Assembly (NCBI RefSeq): GCF_003665095.1
Contig: NZ_RCHV01000002.1
Coordinates: 5,132,501 to 5,196,500, forward strand
Origin: Streptomyces sp. Z26
GTDB taxonomy: Bacteria > Actinomycetota > Actinomycetes > Streptomycetales > Streptomycetaceae
DNA: 64,000 nt
Direction: 5' to 3'
Positions within the stretch are counted from its first letter, which is position 1; each line of letters begins with the position of its first letter. The notes beneath the pieces were generated by a model. The model saw only the letters and a list, made by a program, of their open reading frames with translations. It was not told the origin of the DNA and did no database searches. The position numbers and the translations under genes are program-made. Shown piece by piece: positions 34,371 to 43,730 of the stretch.

Positions 34371-35336
34371 GTGCAGCGCTGGCGTGGTTTGGAGGACATC
34401 CCGGAGGGCTGGGGGCGCAGCGTCGTCACCATCGGCTCGTACGACGGGGTGCACCGCGGGCACCAGCTGATCATCGGGAGGACGGTGGAGCGCGCCCGCG
34501 CGCTGGGCGTCCCCGCGGTCGTGGTCACGTTCGACCCGCATCCCAGCGAGGTCGTACGGCCCGGCACCCACCCGCCGCTGCTCGCGCCGCACCCGTTGCG
34601 TGCCGCGCTGATGGAGCGGCTGGGGGTGGACGCGGTGCTGGTGCTGCCGTTCACGCGGGAGTTCTCGCAGCTGTCGCCCGCCGACTTCGTCGTCAAGGTG
34701 CTCGTCGACAAGCTCCACGCGCGTACGGTCGTCGAGGGCCCCAACTTCCGCTTCGGCCACCGGGCTTCGGGCGACGTGGACTCGCTCGCGGAGCTGGGCG
34801 GCACGTACGACTACGACGTGCTCGTCGTCAACCTCTACGAGCGCGGCACCGCGGGCGGCGGCGAACCCTTCTCCTCCACCCTCACCCGCCGCCTCGTCGC
34901 CGAGGGCGACGTCACCGGTGCCGCCGAGGTCCTCGGCAGGCCGCACCAGGTGGAGGGCGTCGTGGTGCGCGGCGCGCAGCGCGGCCGGGAGCTGGGCTTC
35001 CCCACGGCGAACCTGGAGACGCTCCCGCACACCGCCGTCCCCGCCGACGGCGTCTACGCGGGCTGGCTCACGGCGGCGGGCGAACGGATGCCCGCGGCCA
35101 TCTCCGTCGGTACGAACCCGCAGTTCGACGGCGTCGAGCGGACGGTGGAGGCGTACGCGATCGACCGCGTCGGACTCGACCTGTACGGGCTGCACGTGGC
35201 GGTCGCGTTCCACGCGTACCTCCGTGGGCAGGAGCGCTTCGACACGCTGGACGCGCTGACGCGCCGGATGACACGGGACGTCGACGAGGCCCGCGCCCTG
35301 GTCGCGGCGGCCGACGAGGCCGCCGCCGGAGCCTGA
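34371..35336 (+). CDS. ribF: bifunctional riboflavin kinase/FAD synthetase
   Basis: The 321-residue enzyme phosphorylates riboflavin to FMN and adenylylates FMN to FAD. The N-terminal nucleotidyltransferase domain has SYDGVHRGHQLIIGR and VVTFDPHPSEVV. The C-terminal kinase domain has GAQRGRELGFPTANLET, DGVYAGWL and PAAISVGTNPQF. GTG 34371 has GAGGAG about 9 nt upstream; the frame is open 129 nt further but without family similarity. A separate transcription start is plausible because the trypsin/NTPase gene ends 171 bp upstream. Confidence 0.93.
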   Translation: MQRWRGLEDIPEGWGRSVVTIGSYDGVHRGHQLIIGRTVERARALGVPAVVVTFDPHPSEVVRPGTHPPLLAPHPLRAALMERLGVDAVLVLPFTREFSQLSPADFVVKVLVDKLHARTVVEGPNFRFGHRASGDVDSLAELGGTYDYDVLVVNLYERGTAGGGEPFSSTLTRRLVAEGDVTGAAEVLGRPHQVEGVVVRGAQRGRELGFPTANLETLPHTAVPADGVYAGWLTAAGERMPAAISVGTNPQFDGVERTVEAYAIDRVGLDLYGLHVAVAFHAYLRGQERFDTLDALTRRMTRDVDEARALVAAADEAAAGA

Positions 35337-35465
35337 CCGGCGCCCGGCTCCCCGCTCGCGGACCGCGTCGACTCCCTTGCTAGGCACGGGAGTTCGTGTT
35401 TCCGTGTGGGCGCAGGGTGACGTTCCCGTGACGACGAAGCGCGGGACTGCCGGGGGGCGGGGGCC

Positions 35466-37007
35466 GTGGGCGAAGTGGGTCCGGACGTGTTCGTACCGCC
35501 GCGCGCCGCGCGCCGGTGGTGGCTGCGGGCCGGGGTGGCCCTGGCCGTCGTGGGCGTCCTGGTGGCGGGCGGACTCAAGGCGTACGACGAGTGGTTCGTG
35601 CGGTGCGCCGACGGGGTGCGCGAACGGGGACCCGACAGCGTGTGCGTCGGGGTGACGGACGGCACCTACGTCTTCGGCGGGCGGCCACTGGCCGACGTCA
35701 GCGCCCGGATCGCCGCCGAGAACCGCCGGGTGGCGGAGTCCGGACGGCCGTGGGTCTCCGTCGCGTACACCGAGCCGCTCACCCGGGGGCCGGGCGACCG
35801 GGGCGCGGCAGCCGTACAGCAGGCGCTCCAGGGCGCGTACCTCGCGCAGCGCGAGCTGAACAGCCACGGCCGGGGCGGCCGGGGCACCCTGCCGCAGATC
35901 AGGCTGCTGCTGGCGAACAGCGGACCCGGCGGCGCGTACGGGGAGGAGCTGGCCGCGCAGCTCGGCGCGATGGCCGACGACGGGTCGCGGCCGCTCGTCG
36001 GCGTGGCGGGCTTCGGTCAGAGCACGGAGACCACGGGCGCGCTCGTCGCCGCGCTGCGCGAGCGGGGCGTGCCGATGGTGGGCGCGACCGTCGCGGCGGA
36101 CGAGCTGGCGTCCGCGACAAAGCCCGGCTTCTACCGGGTCAGTTCGCCCAACGCCGACCAGAGCGCCGCCTCCGCGCGCTACCTCGCCGAACGGCAGCGC
36201 GACGACGCCGGGTTCCGGGTCGCCGTCGTCAAGGACCGCAAACGGGACGACAGTTACAGCGCCTCGCTGCGCGAGGGCTTCGCGTCGGCCGCCGCACGCC
36301 GCGACCTGGAGGTGCGGGGCGGGGACCTCAGCTACGACTCCTCGCTCCCCGGCGTGGAGAACGCCCTCGCCTCGATCGCGGACAAGATCTGCGAACGCCC
36401 GCGCGGCGAACGGCCCGACGCGGTGTTCTTCGCCGGACGCGGCCCGCAGCTGCGCGCGTTCATCGAGGCGGCGGGCTCCGGCGGGCGCCGCTGCCCGACC
36501 ACCGTGCTCAGCGGTTCCAGCGCCGTCGGCCTCTACTTCGGCATCCGGGACGACGAGGGCGCGCGCGCCGGTTTCACCGAGCGCTGGGCGGAGAGCGGGG
36601 TGAAGGTGCGCTACACCGCGTTCACCCATCCCGAGGTGCCCGCCGAGGCGTACGCGGGTGGCGACGCTGACCCGTACCCGGGCTTCCGCCGGTCCTACCT
36701 CGAGCAGCGCCGGTTCGGCGGGGAGGCGGGGCTGCGCAGCGGGCAGGCGATGCAGGGGCACGACGCGGTGCTCGCGCTGGGGTGGGCGATCCGCGCCGCC
36801 GCGTCGGAGACCGGCACGGAGCACGTCGGGCCGGGCGAGGTCCTCCAGATGCTCGACCAGCTGGACGCGTTGAGCGGCGTACGCGGCGTGGCCGGGCCGA
36901 TCGCCTTCGACGACGCCGGGAACCCGGTGGGCAAGCTGCTGGCCCTCGTCGAGATGGACCCGCGCGACGAGGGCGCGTACCGCTACGTCCGTTCCGTGCG
37001 CCCCTGA
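35466..37007 (+). CDS. membrane-anchored type-1 periplasmic-binding-like protein (paralogue A)
   Basis: The 513-residue protein has a short cytoplasmic start and one membrane helix (about residues 20-37). A large extracytoplasmic region shows the branched-chain-amino-acid-binding (PBP type 1) pattern: YLAQRELN, VGVAGFGQSTETTGALVAALRERGVPMVGAT, FRVAVVKDRKRDDSYSASLREGF and PDAVFFAGRGPQL. Cys at about 47 and 60 and two later Cys (DKICE, GRRCPT) could form disulfides. No permease or ABC ATPase is adjacent, so a sensory role is more likely than uptake (inference). Its closest visible relative is the gene at 39242. GTG 35466 is the likeliest start. The short gap before it holds a 6-bp inverted repeat (ACTCCC 35371-35376 with GGGAGT 35388-35393). 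Confidence 0.75.
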   Translation: MGEVGPDVFVPPRAARRWWLRAGVALAVVGVLVAGGLKAYDEWFVRCADGVRERGPDSVCVGVTDGTYVFGGRPLADVSARIAAENRRVAESGRPWVSVAYTEPLTRGPGDRGAAAVQQALQGAYLAQRELNSHGRGGRGTLPQIRLLLANSGPGGAYGEELAAQLGAMADDGSRPLVGVAGFGQSTETTGALVAALRERGVPMVGATVAADELASATKPGFYRVSSPNADQSAASARYLAERQRDDAGFRVAVVKDRKRDDSYSASLREGFASAAARRDLEVRGGDLSYDSSLPGVENALASIADKICERPRGERPDAVFFAGRGPQLRAFIEAAGSGGRRCPTTVLSGSSAVGLYFGIRDDEGARAGFTERWAESGVKVRYTAFTHPEVPAEAYAGGDADPYPGFRRSYLEQRRFGGEAGLRSGQAMQGHDAVLALGWAIRAAASETGTEHVGPGEVLQMLDQLDALSGVRGVAGPIAFDDAGNPVGKLLALVEMDPRDEGAYRYVRSVRP

Positions 37008-37187
37008 ATGCCTCCACGCGCCACCGTGCGCCCCCGCTGACCTGCGAAAAACGGGAAGCCGACCGGACCGGCAACCCCCGTAAAGCCCTTGTGCGGGCGG
37101 CGTTCCGGCCGTTGGATGTACGGAACGCAGGCGTCGGCTGACCGCCCGTCACGCCGCCGCGTTCCGGAGCACGGTGGGGGGTGTGCT

Positions 37188-39251
37188 GTGGTGGAGGAGA
37201 CGGAGCCGGCGGGGAAGTCCGAACGGGACCGCGCCGTACGGGAGTTCGTACGGACGCGCCTCGTCCGTACGCCCGAGGCGGAACCGCCGGTCAGCGTGCT
37301 GCTGCTGGGGCCGCGCGGCAGCGGCAAGACCACCCTGCTGCGCCATCTCGCCGACTGGGGACGGCTGTTGCCGGTGGCGCACGTGGACCTCGCGACGCGC
37401 GGGCGGCACGGCGAGAAACCCCTCAACGTACTGACCCGGCTCGTCTTCCAACTCAACGAGAACAAGCGGGACTTCCCCCGGCTGACGTTCCCGACCTGCG
37501 GCCTGCTGCTCATCGCCGTGTCCACGCGCGTCGACCTGTCCAGCCGCGAACGGGCCGTGCAGCAGCTCCGGGAGGCGCTGGAGGCACCGCGCGGACAGCG
37601 CGGCGAGCGGATACAGGCCGTGCTGGAGGCGTTCGCGGAGACCGCGGCCACCGTGCTCGGCGCCCCCAGCTTCGCCATCGCGCCCGCCCTCCGCCTGCTG
37701 CCCACGAGCCTCGGCGGCCTCGGCCTCGTCTCCCGCCAGCGGCTCGCTCGCCTCAGACGCCGCCAGGACGGGGGAGTCCCCGACGACTTCATCGTCAACC
37801 TCAACATGCTCTACAACGAGCGCGAGAGCGCCGAGCGGGAACGGGCCGAGCAGGTCCTCTTCGACGCCTTCGTCGCCGACCTCCAGCAGGCGTACGCGTC
37901 CCGCTCCGCGCAACGTAGACGCACCACCAACTGCCTGCTCCTGCTGGACAACGCGGACAGCCCCCTCGGCGGACAGTTCCTCGAACCGCTGCTGCGGGCG
38001 CGCGAGAAGGCCGACGGCCGCGACCCGCTGCTGGTGCTCGCCACCGCGGCCGCCCGCCCCGAGGCGCTGGTACGGCGTGAGGCGTACGGGCCGCCGCGGT
38101 CCGGCACGTACCTGGAGTGCTGGGACGGCGACCGGCGCTTCCGGCCCGTGCGCGTGGACGGCGTGCTCCAGGTCGGGCAGCTCCGCGACCTGCACCGCCG
38201 GGAGGTCAACCGGGCGGCGGACGAGACGCTCGCGCAGCTGCCCGACGACGCCGCCATGCCCGACGCGGACAACGGCGCGCAGTGGCTCGGCTGGCTCGTG
38301 CACGAACTGACCCGCGGCCAACCCGCCGCCACCGCCGCCGTGCTGCGCGCGCTACGCGCGCAGACCGCCACCGAACCGTGGGACGAGCGGCTGCGGCGGC
38401 TGTTCACCCCCGAGCTGGTGCACGGCATGCTCGACCGGCTGCTGCCCACCGGCACCAGCGTCGAGCTGCGCACGATGCTGGCCCGCGCGGCGGCGGCCGT
38501 GCACCTCGGACAGGCGGGCGCCGCGCGTGAGCTGTGGCGCGAGGCCAGCGAGGCCGTGCACGCGGACTACGACCGGTTCTCCGGCGACCCGCTGCGCACC
38601 ATGCACCTGACCACCGGCGACGCCCTCAGCGACGGGCCGCACGAGACGCTCCACCCCGTGCTGCGCTTCCTCCTGCTGCGCGAACTCGCCCTGGCCGACG
38701 CCACCTCCGACACCTGGGACGTCGCGCACACGGCGCTCAGCCTGCGCGCCTCCGCCCGCGCCGACGCGGGACACGACGACGAGAGCTGGGCCGTCGCCTA
38801 CCACGACCTGGCCTCCGGCCACCTGGAGGCCGCCGCCACGCACCTCGACGGCTGCTTCGGACGGATACCGGCGGAGGAGTGGTGCCGGGGGCTGGCCAGG
38901 CTGCGCAGGGCACCCGTACGCACGCGGGGCGGCGGGCTGCCGGGGCCGCCGCGGCGGGAGTTCGAGTCCCTGGTGCGCTTCCTGAACGATCCGGAACGGC
39001 CCCGGGACCGGCGGATGAAGGCCATCACCCGGCTGCTGGCCGCGAGTTGGATCGCGCCGGAGCCGCGCGACGAACAGGCCACCGACCGGGTCGGCGACCC
39101 GTACCGGAACCCGCTGGGGGACCCGTACGCCGAGCTGTACCCGGACATCAGGGAGGAGTTCCTCACCCTGCGCGCCATGGTCGACGACGAGGCCGACCGG
39201 CACGTGTTCCTGCGGAAGTCCGAGCAGTACGGGAGGCAGCCGTGGTGGTGA
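37188..39251 (+). CDS. P-loop NTPase between the two binding-like paralogues
   Basis: The 687-residue protein has Walker A GPRGSGKTT at about residues 41-49 and a Walker B-like NCLLLLDNADSP near residue 250. A long C-terminal helical region contains repeat-like segments (ATDVAHTALSLRASARADAGHDDESWAVAYHDLASGHLEAA). It lacks a signal peptide and membrane helices. The AAA/STAND-like layout suggests a signalling or chaperone ATPase rather than an ABC transporter subunit, since no ABC signature motif is seen. GTG 37188 or 37191 is the start. The stop overlaps the downstream gene's tandem GTG start codons, so the two are coupled. Confidence 0.7.
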   Translation: MVEETEPAGKSERDRAVREFVRTRLVRTPEAEPPVSVLLLGPRGSGKTTLLRHLADWGRLLPVAHVDLATRGRHGEKPLNVLTRLVFQLNENKRDFPRLTFPTCGLLLIAVSTRVDLSSRERAVQQLREALEAPRGQRGERIQAVLEAFAETAATVLGAPSFAIAPALRLLPTSLGGLGLVSRQRLARLRRRQDGGVPDDFIVNLNMLYNERESAERERAEQVLFDAFVADLQQAYASRSAQRRRTTNCLLLLDNADSPLGGQFLEPLLRAREKADGRDPLLVLATAAARPEALVRREAYGPPRSGTYLECWDGDRRFRPVRVDGVLQVGQLRDLHRREVNRAADETLAQLPDDAAMPDADNGAQWLGWLVHELTRGQPAATAAVLRALRAQTATEPWDERLRRLFTPELVHGMLDRLLPTGTSVELRTMLARAAAAVHLGQAGAARELWREASEAVHADYDRFSGDPLRTMHLTTGDALSDGPHETLHPVLRFLLLRELALADATSDTWDVAHTALSLRASARADAGHDDESWAVAYHDLASGHLEAAATHLDGCFGRIPAEEWCRGLARLRRAPVRTRGGGLPGPPRREFESLVRFLNDPERPRDRRMKAITRLLAASWIAPEPRDEQATDRVGDPYRNPLGDPYAELYPDIREEFLTLRAMVDDEADRHVFLRKSEQYGRQPWW

Positions 39252-40771
39252 ACGGAGACGACGTCCTGCCCGTGCCGCGGCCCGCGCCGCGCTGGAAGCT
39301 GCGCGTCGCACTGGCGTTGGCGGTCGTGGCCGCGCTGGTCGCGGGCGGACTCAAGGCGTACGACCAGTGGTTCGTGCGGTGCGCGGACGGCGTACGGGAG
39401 CGGGGGCCCGACGACGAGTGCACCGGGGTGACCGACGGGGCGTACTCCTTCGACGACTCCCTCGACGACGTGACGCGGCGCATCCACGCCGAGAACCGGC
39501 GGGTCGGGAAGTCCGGGAAGCCGTGGGTCTCCGTCGCCTACCTCGAACCGATGACCCTCGGCCCCGGCGACAAGGGCCGCGAGAGCATCCGGCAGGAGCT
39601 GGAGGGCGCGTACCTCGCGCAGAAGCGGGTGAACGACCCCAGCGGCGGCCAGGGCGACACCCCGCAGCTCAAGCTGCTTCCCGCCAACCCCGGTCGCGGC
39701 TCCGAGCAGTGGTCCGCGCTCGTCGACCAGCTGTCGGGCATGACCGGTGGCGACCACCCGCTCGTCGCCGTCGCGGGCTTCGGCCAGAGCCTCGACACGA
39801 CCCGCAGGGCCGTCGACGCGCTGCGCGAGCGCGGGGTGCCCATGGTCGGCTCGACCGTCACCGCGGACCAGCTCAGCGACCCCGACGAGCTGGGTTTCTT
39901 CCGGGCCGTCGCGCCCAACTCGGCGCAGACGTCGGCCATGGCGAAGTACCTGAAGGGGCTCCAGCAGAGCCGGAAGAAGGGCTTCCGTATCCAGGTCGTC
40001 AAGGACCGGAACGCCGACGACATCTACAGCGCCTCCCTCCTCGACGGCTTCGACCGAGCCGTACGGCGCGCCGGGCTGGAACTCGACCCCGACGTCCTGC
40101 CGTTCGTCTCCCGCGGCGACGCCCTCGCCAACTCCCTGGAGTCCGTCGCGGACAAGATCTGCCGCCAGGCCGAACTGCCCGACGCCGTCTACTTCGCCGG
40201 GCGGGGCCGGGACATGAAGGGCCTCATCGAGGCCGTCGAGGGCACCGGCCGCGAGTGTCCGGTCACGCTCTACACGGCGGACGACGCCGTCGGCCTCTTC
40301 TTCGACCTGCGCGCGGACGACAACTCGGCGTACGAGCGGTTCCGCCGGAAGTGGGAGCGCACCGGAATCCGCGTCCAGTACACCGCCCTCGCGCACCCCG
40401 ACGCGAGCGGCGACATCTACCCGGGGGCGCGCGCGAACCCGTTCGAGCCCTTCCGCGACGCGTACGCCGAGGAGTTCGGTGACGCCGACACCCAGCTGCT
40501 GAACGGGCAGGCCATGCTCGGCCACGACGCCGTACTCGCCCTGGGGGCCGCCATCCGCGACGCGGCGGGCTCCGACGGGCGGGGGAAGGTGAACAAGAAC
40601 GCCGTACGGGAGCTGCTCGTGCAGCTGAACGGTGAGCACCGACTGTCCGGCGTCAGCGGGCAGATCGACTTCGACGACGCGGGGAACCCGCGCGGCAAGC
40701 CGCTGCCGCTGGTCGAGCTGTGGCCGCGGGCGGCCGACGAGTACGCGTACCTGCGGGTGCTCAAACCCTGA
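39242..40771 (+). CDS. membrane-anchored type-1 periplasmic-binding-like protein (paralogue B)
   Basis: The 509-residue protein is a clear paralogue of the gene at 35466. Both have a membrane helix and then GLKAYDxWFVRCADGVRERG with Cys at about 47 and 60. They also share WVSVAYxEP, YLAQK/RxxN, GVPMVGxTVxADxL, VVKDRxxDDxYSASL, DAVxFAGRG and QAMxGHDAVLALGxAIR. Three consecutive GTG codons (39242, 39245, 39248) could initiate, overlapping the NTPase stop (39249-39251). GGGAGG lies just upstream. No transporter partner is present. Together with its paralogue and the NTPase it probably forms a membrane-associated sensory or regulatory unit. Confidence 0.75.
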   Translation: MVVNGDDVLPVPRPAPRWKLRVALALAVVAALVAGGLKAYDQWFVRCADGVRERGPDDECTGVTDGAYSFDDSLDDVTRRIHAENRRVGKSGKPWVSVAYLEPMTLGPGDKGRESIRQELEGAYLAQKRVNDPSGGQGDTPQLKLLPANPGRGSEQWSALVDQLSGMTGGDHPLVAVAGFGQSLDTTRRAVDALRERGVPMVGSTVTADQLSDPDELGFFRAVAPNSAQTSAMAKYLKGLQQSRKKGFRIQVVKDRNADDIYSASLLDGFDRAVRRAGLELDPDVLPFVSRGDALANSLESVADKICRQAELPDAVYFAGRGRDMKGLIEAVEGTGRECPVTLYTADDAVGLFFDLRADDNSAYERFRRKWERTGIRVQYTALAHPDASGDIYPGARANPFEPFRDAYAEEFGDADTQLLNGQAMLGHDAVLALGAAIRDAAGSDGRGKVNKNAVRELLVQLNGEHRLSGVSGQIDFDDAGNPRGKPLPLVELWPRAADEYAYLRVLKP

Positions 40772-40830
40772 CGGGCCACGGGGGCACCGGTCCGGAGGGG
40801 ACCGGCACGGACGAGGCGGGGGCCGAGCGG

Positions 40831-40862
40831 TGAGGGGCGGTGCGGAAACGCACCGCCCCTCA
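40831..40862. terminator. 14-bp stem with GAAA tetraloop, bidirectional terminator
   Basis: TGAGGGGCGGTGCG (40831-40844) pairs perfectly with CGCACCGCCCCTCA (40849-40862) around a GAAA tetraloop. It separates the binding-protein cassette (ends 40771, plus) from the EspI-like gene (ends 40908, minus) and is among the strongest hairpins in the window. Confidence 0.8.
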
Positions 40863-40907
40863 TCCGTGGCGTCCGTACCCGCCGCCGAGGCGGGTCGCGT
40901 CGGCCGG

Positions 40908-43730
40908 CTACCGCTGCCAGCCCCCCTGCGGGGGCTGCTGCGGCTGTCCGTACGGCGACTGACCGTACGGTTGGCCCTGCCCGTACGGCTGGCCCGGGAG
41001 GGGCTGGCCGGGGAGCGGGGGTGCCAACTGCGGCGGCGGGTTGCCGTCCGCCGTCCACAGGCCCTGCTCCTGCTGCACGCGGGCGAAATCCTCCGCGATC
41101 ATGGCGGACAGGTTGAAGTACGCCTCGCGGGTCTTGGAGCGCATCATCTCCAGGTCCAACTCGGCGCCCGCCGACAGGTGTTCGTCGAACGGGATCGTCA
41201 CCACGCCGCGGCAGCGCGTCTCGAAGTGGGCGACGATGTCCTCGACCTTGATCATCTTGCCGGTCTCGCGCACCCCGGAGATCACGGTGATGCTGCGCTG
41301 CACGAGATCGCCGTAGCCGTGCGCGGACAGCCAGTCGAGCGTGGTGCTGGCGCTGCTGGCGCCGTCGACCGAGGGGGTGGAGATGATGATCAACTGGTGC
41401 GCGAGGTCCAGCACCCCGCGCATCGCCGAGTACAGCAGGCCCGTGCCCGAGTCGGTGAGGATGATCGGGTACTGCTTGCCGAGGACGTCGATGACGCGGC
41501 GGTAGTCGTCGTCGTTGAACGTCGTCGAGACGGCCGGGTCCACGTCGTTCGCCAGGATCTCCAGGCCCGACGGGGCCTGCGAGGTGAAGCGGCGGATGTC
41601 CATGTAGCTGTTGAGGTACGGGATCGCCGTGACGAGGTCGCGGATCGTGGCGCCCGTCTCACGCCGGACGCGGCGCCCGAGCGTACCCGCGTCCGGGTTC
41701 GCGTCGATGGCGATGACCTTGTCCTGGCGCTCGGTCGCCAGCGTGGCGCCGAGCGCGGTCGTGGTCGTGGTCTTGCCCACGCCGCCCTTGAGGCTGATCA
41801 CCGCGATGCGGTAGCAGGACAGCACCGGCGTACGGATCAGGTCCAGCTTCCGCTGCCGCTCCGCGTCGTCCCGCTTGCCCGCGAACCGGAAGAGGGCGGC
41901 GCGTGCCGGGTTCTGCGAGCGCCCCCGCTTCTTGGGGTTGACGAGGCGGTCCGAGGACAGCTCGACCGAGGCCGTGTAGCCGAGGGGTGAACCGGCGCCC
42001 GCCGCCTGCCGACGCGGGTCCTGCTCCTGTTGAGGAGGGGCCTGCGGCGGTTGCTGCTGGGGCAGCGGCGGCTGCTGCGGTGAGGGCGACGCCGTCTGGT
42101 CCTGCCCCTGGACGCGGTGCTGGTGCTGGTGCTGCTCGTGCTGCGGCACGGGGGGCGGCACCGGCGGTGGCGCGTGGCCGGGAGCGCCCTGCGGTTGCGG
42201 CGGCTGGGCCGGTGGCGCCGCCGCGGACGGCTGGTGCTGCTGCCCGAGGGCGGCGGCACCGCCCGCGGCGATCTGCGGGCCCTGGGACACCGGCTGGCCG
42301 TGGCCGTGGCTCTGCCCCTGGCTGTGGCTCTGACTCTGGCTCGGGGCCGGTCCCGGGGGCGGCGGGGGCGGCATCGGCGGGTAGCCGTAGCCGCCGGGCA
42401 CCCCCTGCGACGGGGCCTCGGCCGTACCGGTCGGCTGGCCCGGACCGGGAGGCTGCGGATAGCCGTAACCGGCCGGGGGCACGGGCCCCTGCGGCGGGTG
42501 GGCCCCCGGCCCGTAGGCGTTCGGGGGGAGCGGGACGGGCACGCCCGGCTGGTAGTACGGCGCGCCCTGGGCGCCCTGCGGCGCGGGGTGCTGCCCCGGC
42601 GGCGGCACAGGCGGCGCGAACTGGCCCGGGTAGGGCCCCGGGTACTGCCCCGGCACGCCGGGAGCCGGTGCCGGGGCTCCCGGCACGGCGTCCTGCGCGG
42701 GGTGCCACGGTGTGCCGGGCGGGGGCGGCACGGGCTGGCCGTCGGCCCCAGCGGCCGGATGCGCGGGCTGGAAGTCCGGTGGGAGCGGGGGGAGTCCGCC
42801 CGGAGCGGCGTGCGGCGGAGGCGCGTCCCAGGGCTGCGGCGGGTTGGTGCCGTAGCCGGGCGGTACGGCGTCCTGCGGCTCGGCGTCGCGCGGTATCGCG
42901 TCCCACGGCTCGGCGCCACGCGGAACGGCGTCCTGCGGCACGGCATCTTGGGGAACGGCGTCCTGGGGCACCGCGTCCTGGGGGACGGCGTCCTGCGGCT
43001 CCGCGTCGACCGACGCGGCGTTGAAGTCCATCGTCAGCGAACTGGACGCGTCCGTCGGTCGCCCGGCGTCAGCGCTCCCGGGCGTTCCGGCCGCCTCGGC
43101 GTCGCTCGAACCGTCCAGGCCGTGCGGCTCGTCGCCGTTCTTGAAGCGGGCGATCTCGCGACGCAGGGCCGCCGAGGAGAAGCGCATCGTCTCGGTGCTG
43201 CGGCCGCCGCCGACCGGCGTGCCGACCGACTGAGCGACGCCCACCGGCTCCTCCGCCCCGCCGTCCGCGGGTGCCTCGTCCGCGACGGGGGTGCCGTCGG
43301 CGTCCGGGGCCACCGTGTCGGCCGCACCCGTGGCTGCCGCCTCCGGGGTCGCCGACACACTCGCCGAAGCCGCCGACTCCACGTCGGAGACATCCGTGGC
43401 GTCCGCATCGCCCGAACCGTCCGTCCCGGCCGGGGCCTTCTCCTCCAGCGGCGAGGACGCGCCCACGGGCGCGGAACCCTCACCCGGGGACGGCTCCTCG
43501 TCCACGGCGGCCGACGGCACGGAAGGCGTGCTGTCCACGTCGTCCTCGGACGCGGCGTCAGCCTCGGACGCGGAGGATTCCGCTTCCTGCGTGTACCAGG
43601 CCGGAGGCGTGTAGTCGATGGTGAACTGGCCCGTCGACTCCGTATCGTGCTCGGACTCCGGGTCCGCATCGAGCCGATCGGTGTCGGGTGTGCTCCCGCC
43701 GACGCGGATCTCGTCCCGATCGCTGCTCAC
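40908..43730 (-). CDS. EspI-like ESX-associated MinD/ParA-family ATPase
   Basis: The 940-residue protein has an acidic N-terminus and then a Pro/Gln-rich disordered region to about residue 590, including a pentapeptide array. A C-terminal MinD/ParA ATPase domain follows: deviant Walker A SLKGGVGKTTTT near 645-655, AIDANPDAGTLGRR, SDSGTGLLYSAM-like Walker B region and IISTPSVDGASSASTTLDWL. This matches mycobacterial EspI, an ESX-1 accessory regulator. GTG 43730 has AGGAGG 7-8 nt upstream. It is probably part of a minus-strand unit with the genes at 44218 and 44928, though separated by 487 bp. The C-terminal tail has short QPYGQ repeats. Confidence 0.75.
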   Translation of the reverse strand: MSSDRDEIRVGGSTPDTDRLDADPESEHDTESTGQFTIDYTPPAWYTQEAESSASEADAASEDDVDSTPSVPSAAVDEEPSPGEGSAPVGASSPLEEKAPAGTDGSGDADATDVSDVESAASASVSATPEAAATGAADTVAPDADGTPVADEAPADGGAEEPVGVAQSVGTPVGGGRSTETMRFSSAALRREIARFKNGDEPHGLDGSSDAEAAGTPGSADAGRPTDASSSLTMDFNAASVDAEPQDAVPQDAVPQDAVPQDAVPQDAVPRGAEPWDAIPRDAEPQDAVPPGYGTNPPQPWDAPPPHAAPGGLPPLPPDFQPAHPAAGADGQPVPPPPGTPWHPAQDAVPGAPAPAPGVPGQYPGPYPGQFAPPVPPPGQHPAPQGAQGAPYYQPGVPVPLPPNAYGPGAHPPQGPVPPAGYGYPQPPGPGQPTGTAEAPSQGVPGGYGYPPMPPPPPPGPAPSQSQSHSQGQSHGHGQPVSQGPQIAAGGAAALGQQHQPSAAAPPAQPPQPQGAPGHAPPPVPPPVPQHEQHQHQHRVQGQDQTASPSPQQPPLPQQQPPQAPPQQEQDPRRQAAGAGSPLGYTASVELSSDRLVNPKKRGRSQNPARAALFRFAGKRDDAERQRKLDLIRTPVLSCYRIAVISLKGGVGKTTTTTALGATLATERQDKVIAIDANPDAGTLGRRVRRETGATIRDLVTAIPYLNSYMDIRRFTSQAPSGLEILANDVDPAVSTTFNDDDYRRVIDVLGKQYPIILTDSGTGLLYSAMRGVLDLAHQLIIISTPSVDGASSASTTLDWLSAHGYGDLVQRSITVISGVRETGKMIKVEDIVAHFETRCRGVVTIPFDEHLSAGAELDLEMMRSKTREAYFNLSAMIAEDFARVQQEQGLWTADGNPPPQLAPPLPGQPLPGQPYGQGQPYGQSPYGQPQQPPQGGWQR
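42866..43012 (-). repeat. in-frame pentapeptide tandem array (PQDAV-type)
   Basis: About ten 15-bp units encode consecutive [PQ]QDAVP-like pentapeptides with variants (RGAEP, WDAIP, RDAEP). They lie in the disordered arm of the EspI-like ATPase. It is a coding microsatellite, likely to vary in copy number between strains. Confidence 0.75.

Noticed and set aside
30459..36824. Very long open frame on the minus strand opposite the trypsin/NTPase, ribF and binding-protein genes
   Set aside because: It is an antisense shadow of high-GC coding DNA: Arg/Pro/Gly-rich translation, no recognisable domain, and all three plus-strand genes have family motifs.
35466..40771. Branched-chain amino acid ABC transporter operon
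   Set aside because: No permease and no ABC signature are present; the NTPase is not an ABC ATPase by its visible motifs, so only the binding-like fold can be claimed.
42866..43012. CRISPR-like array
   Set aside because: The 15-bp units are in-frame coding repeats with no spacers, and no cas genes are nearby.
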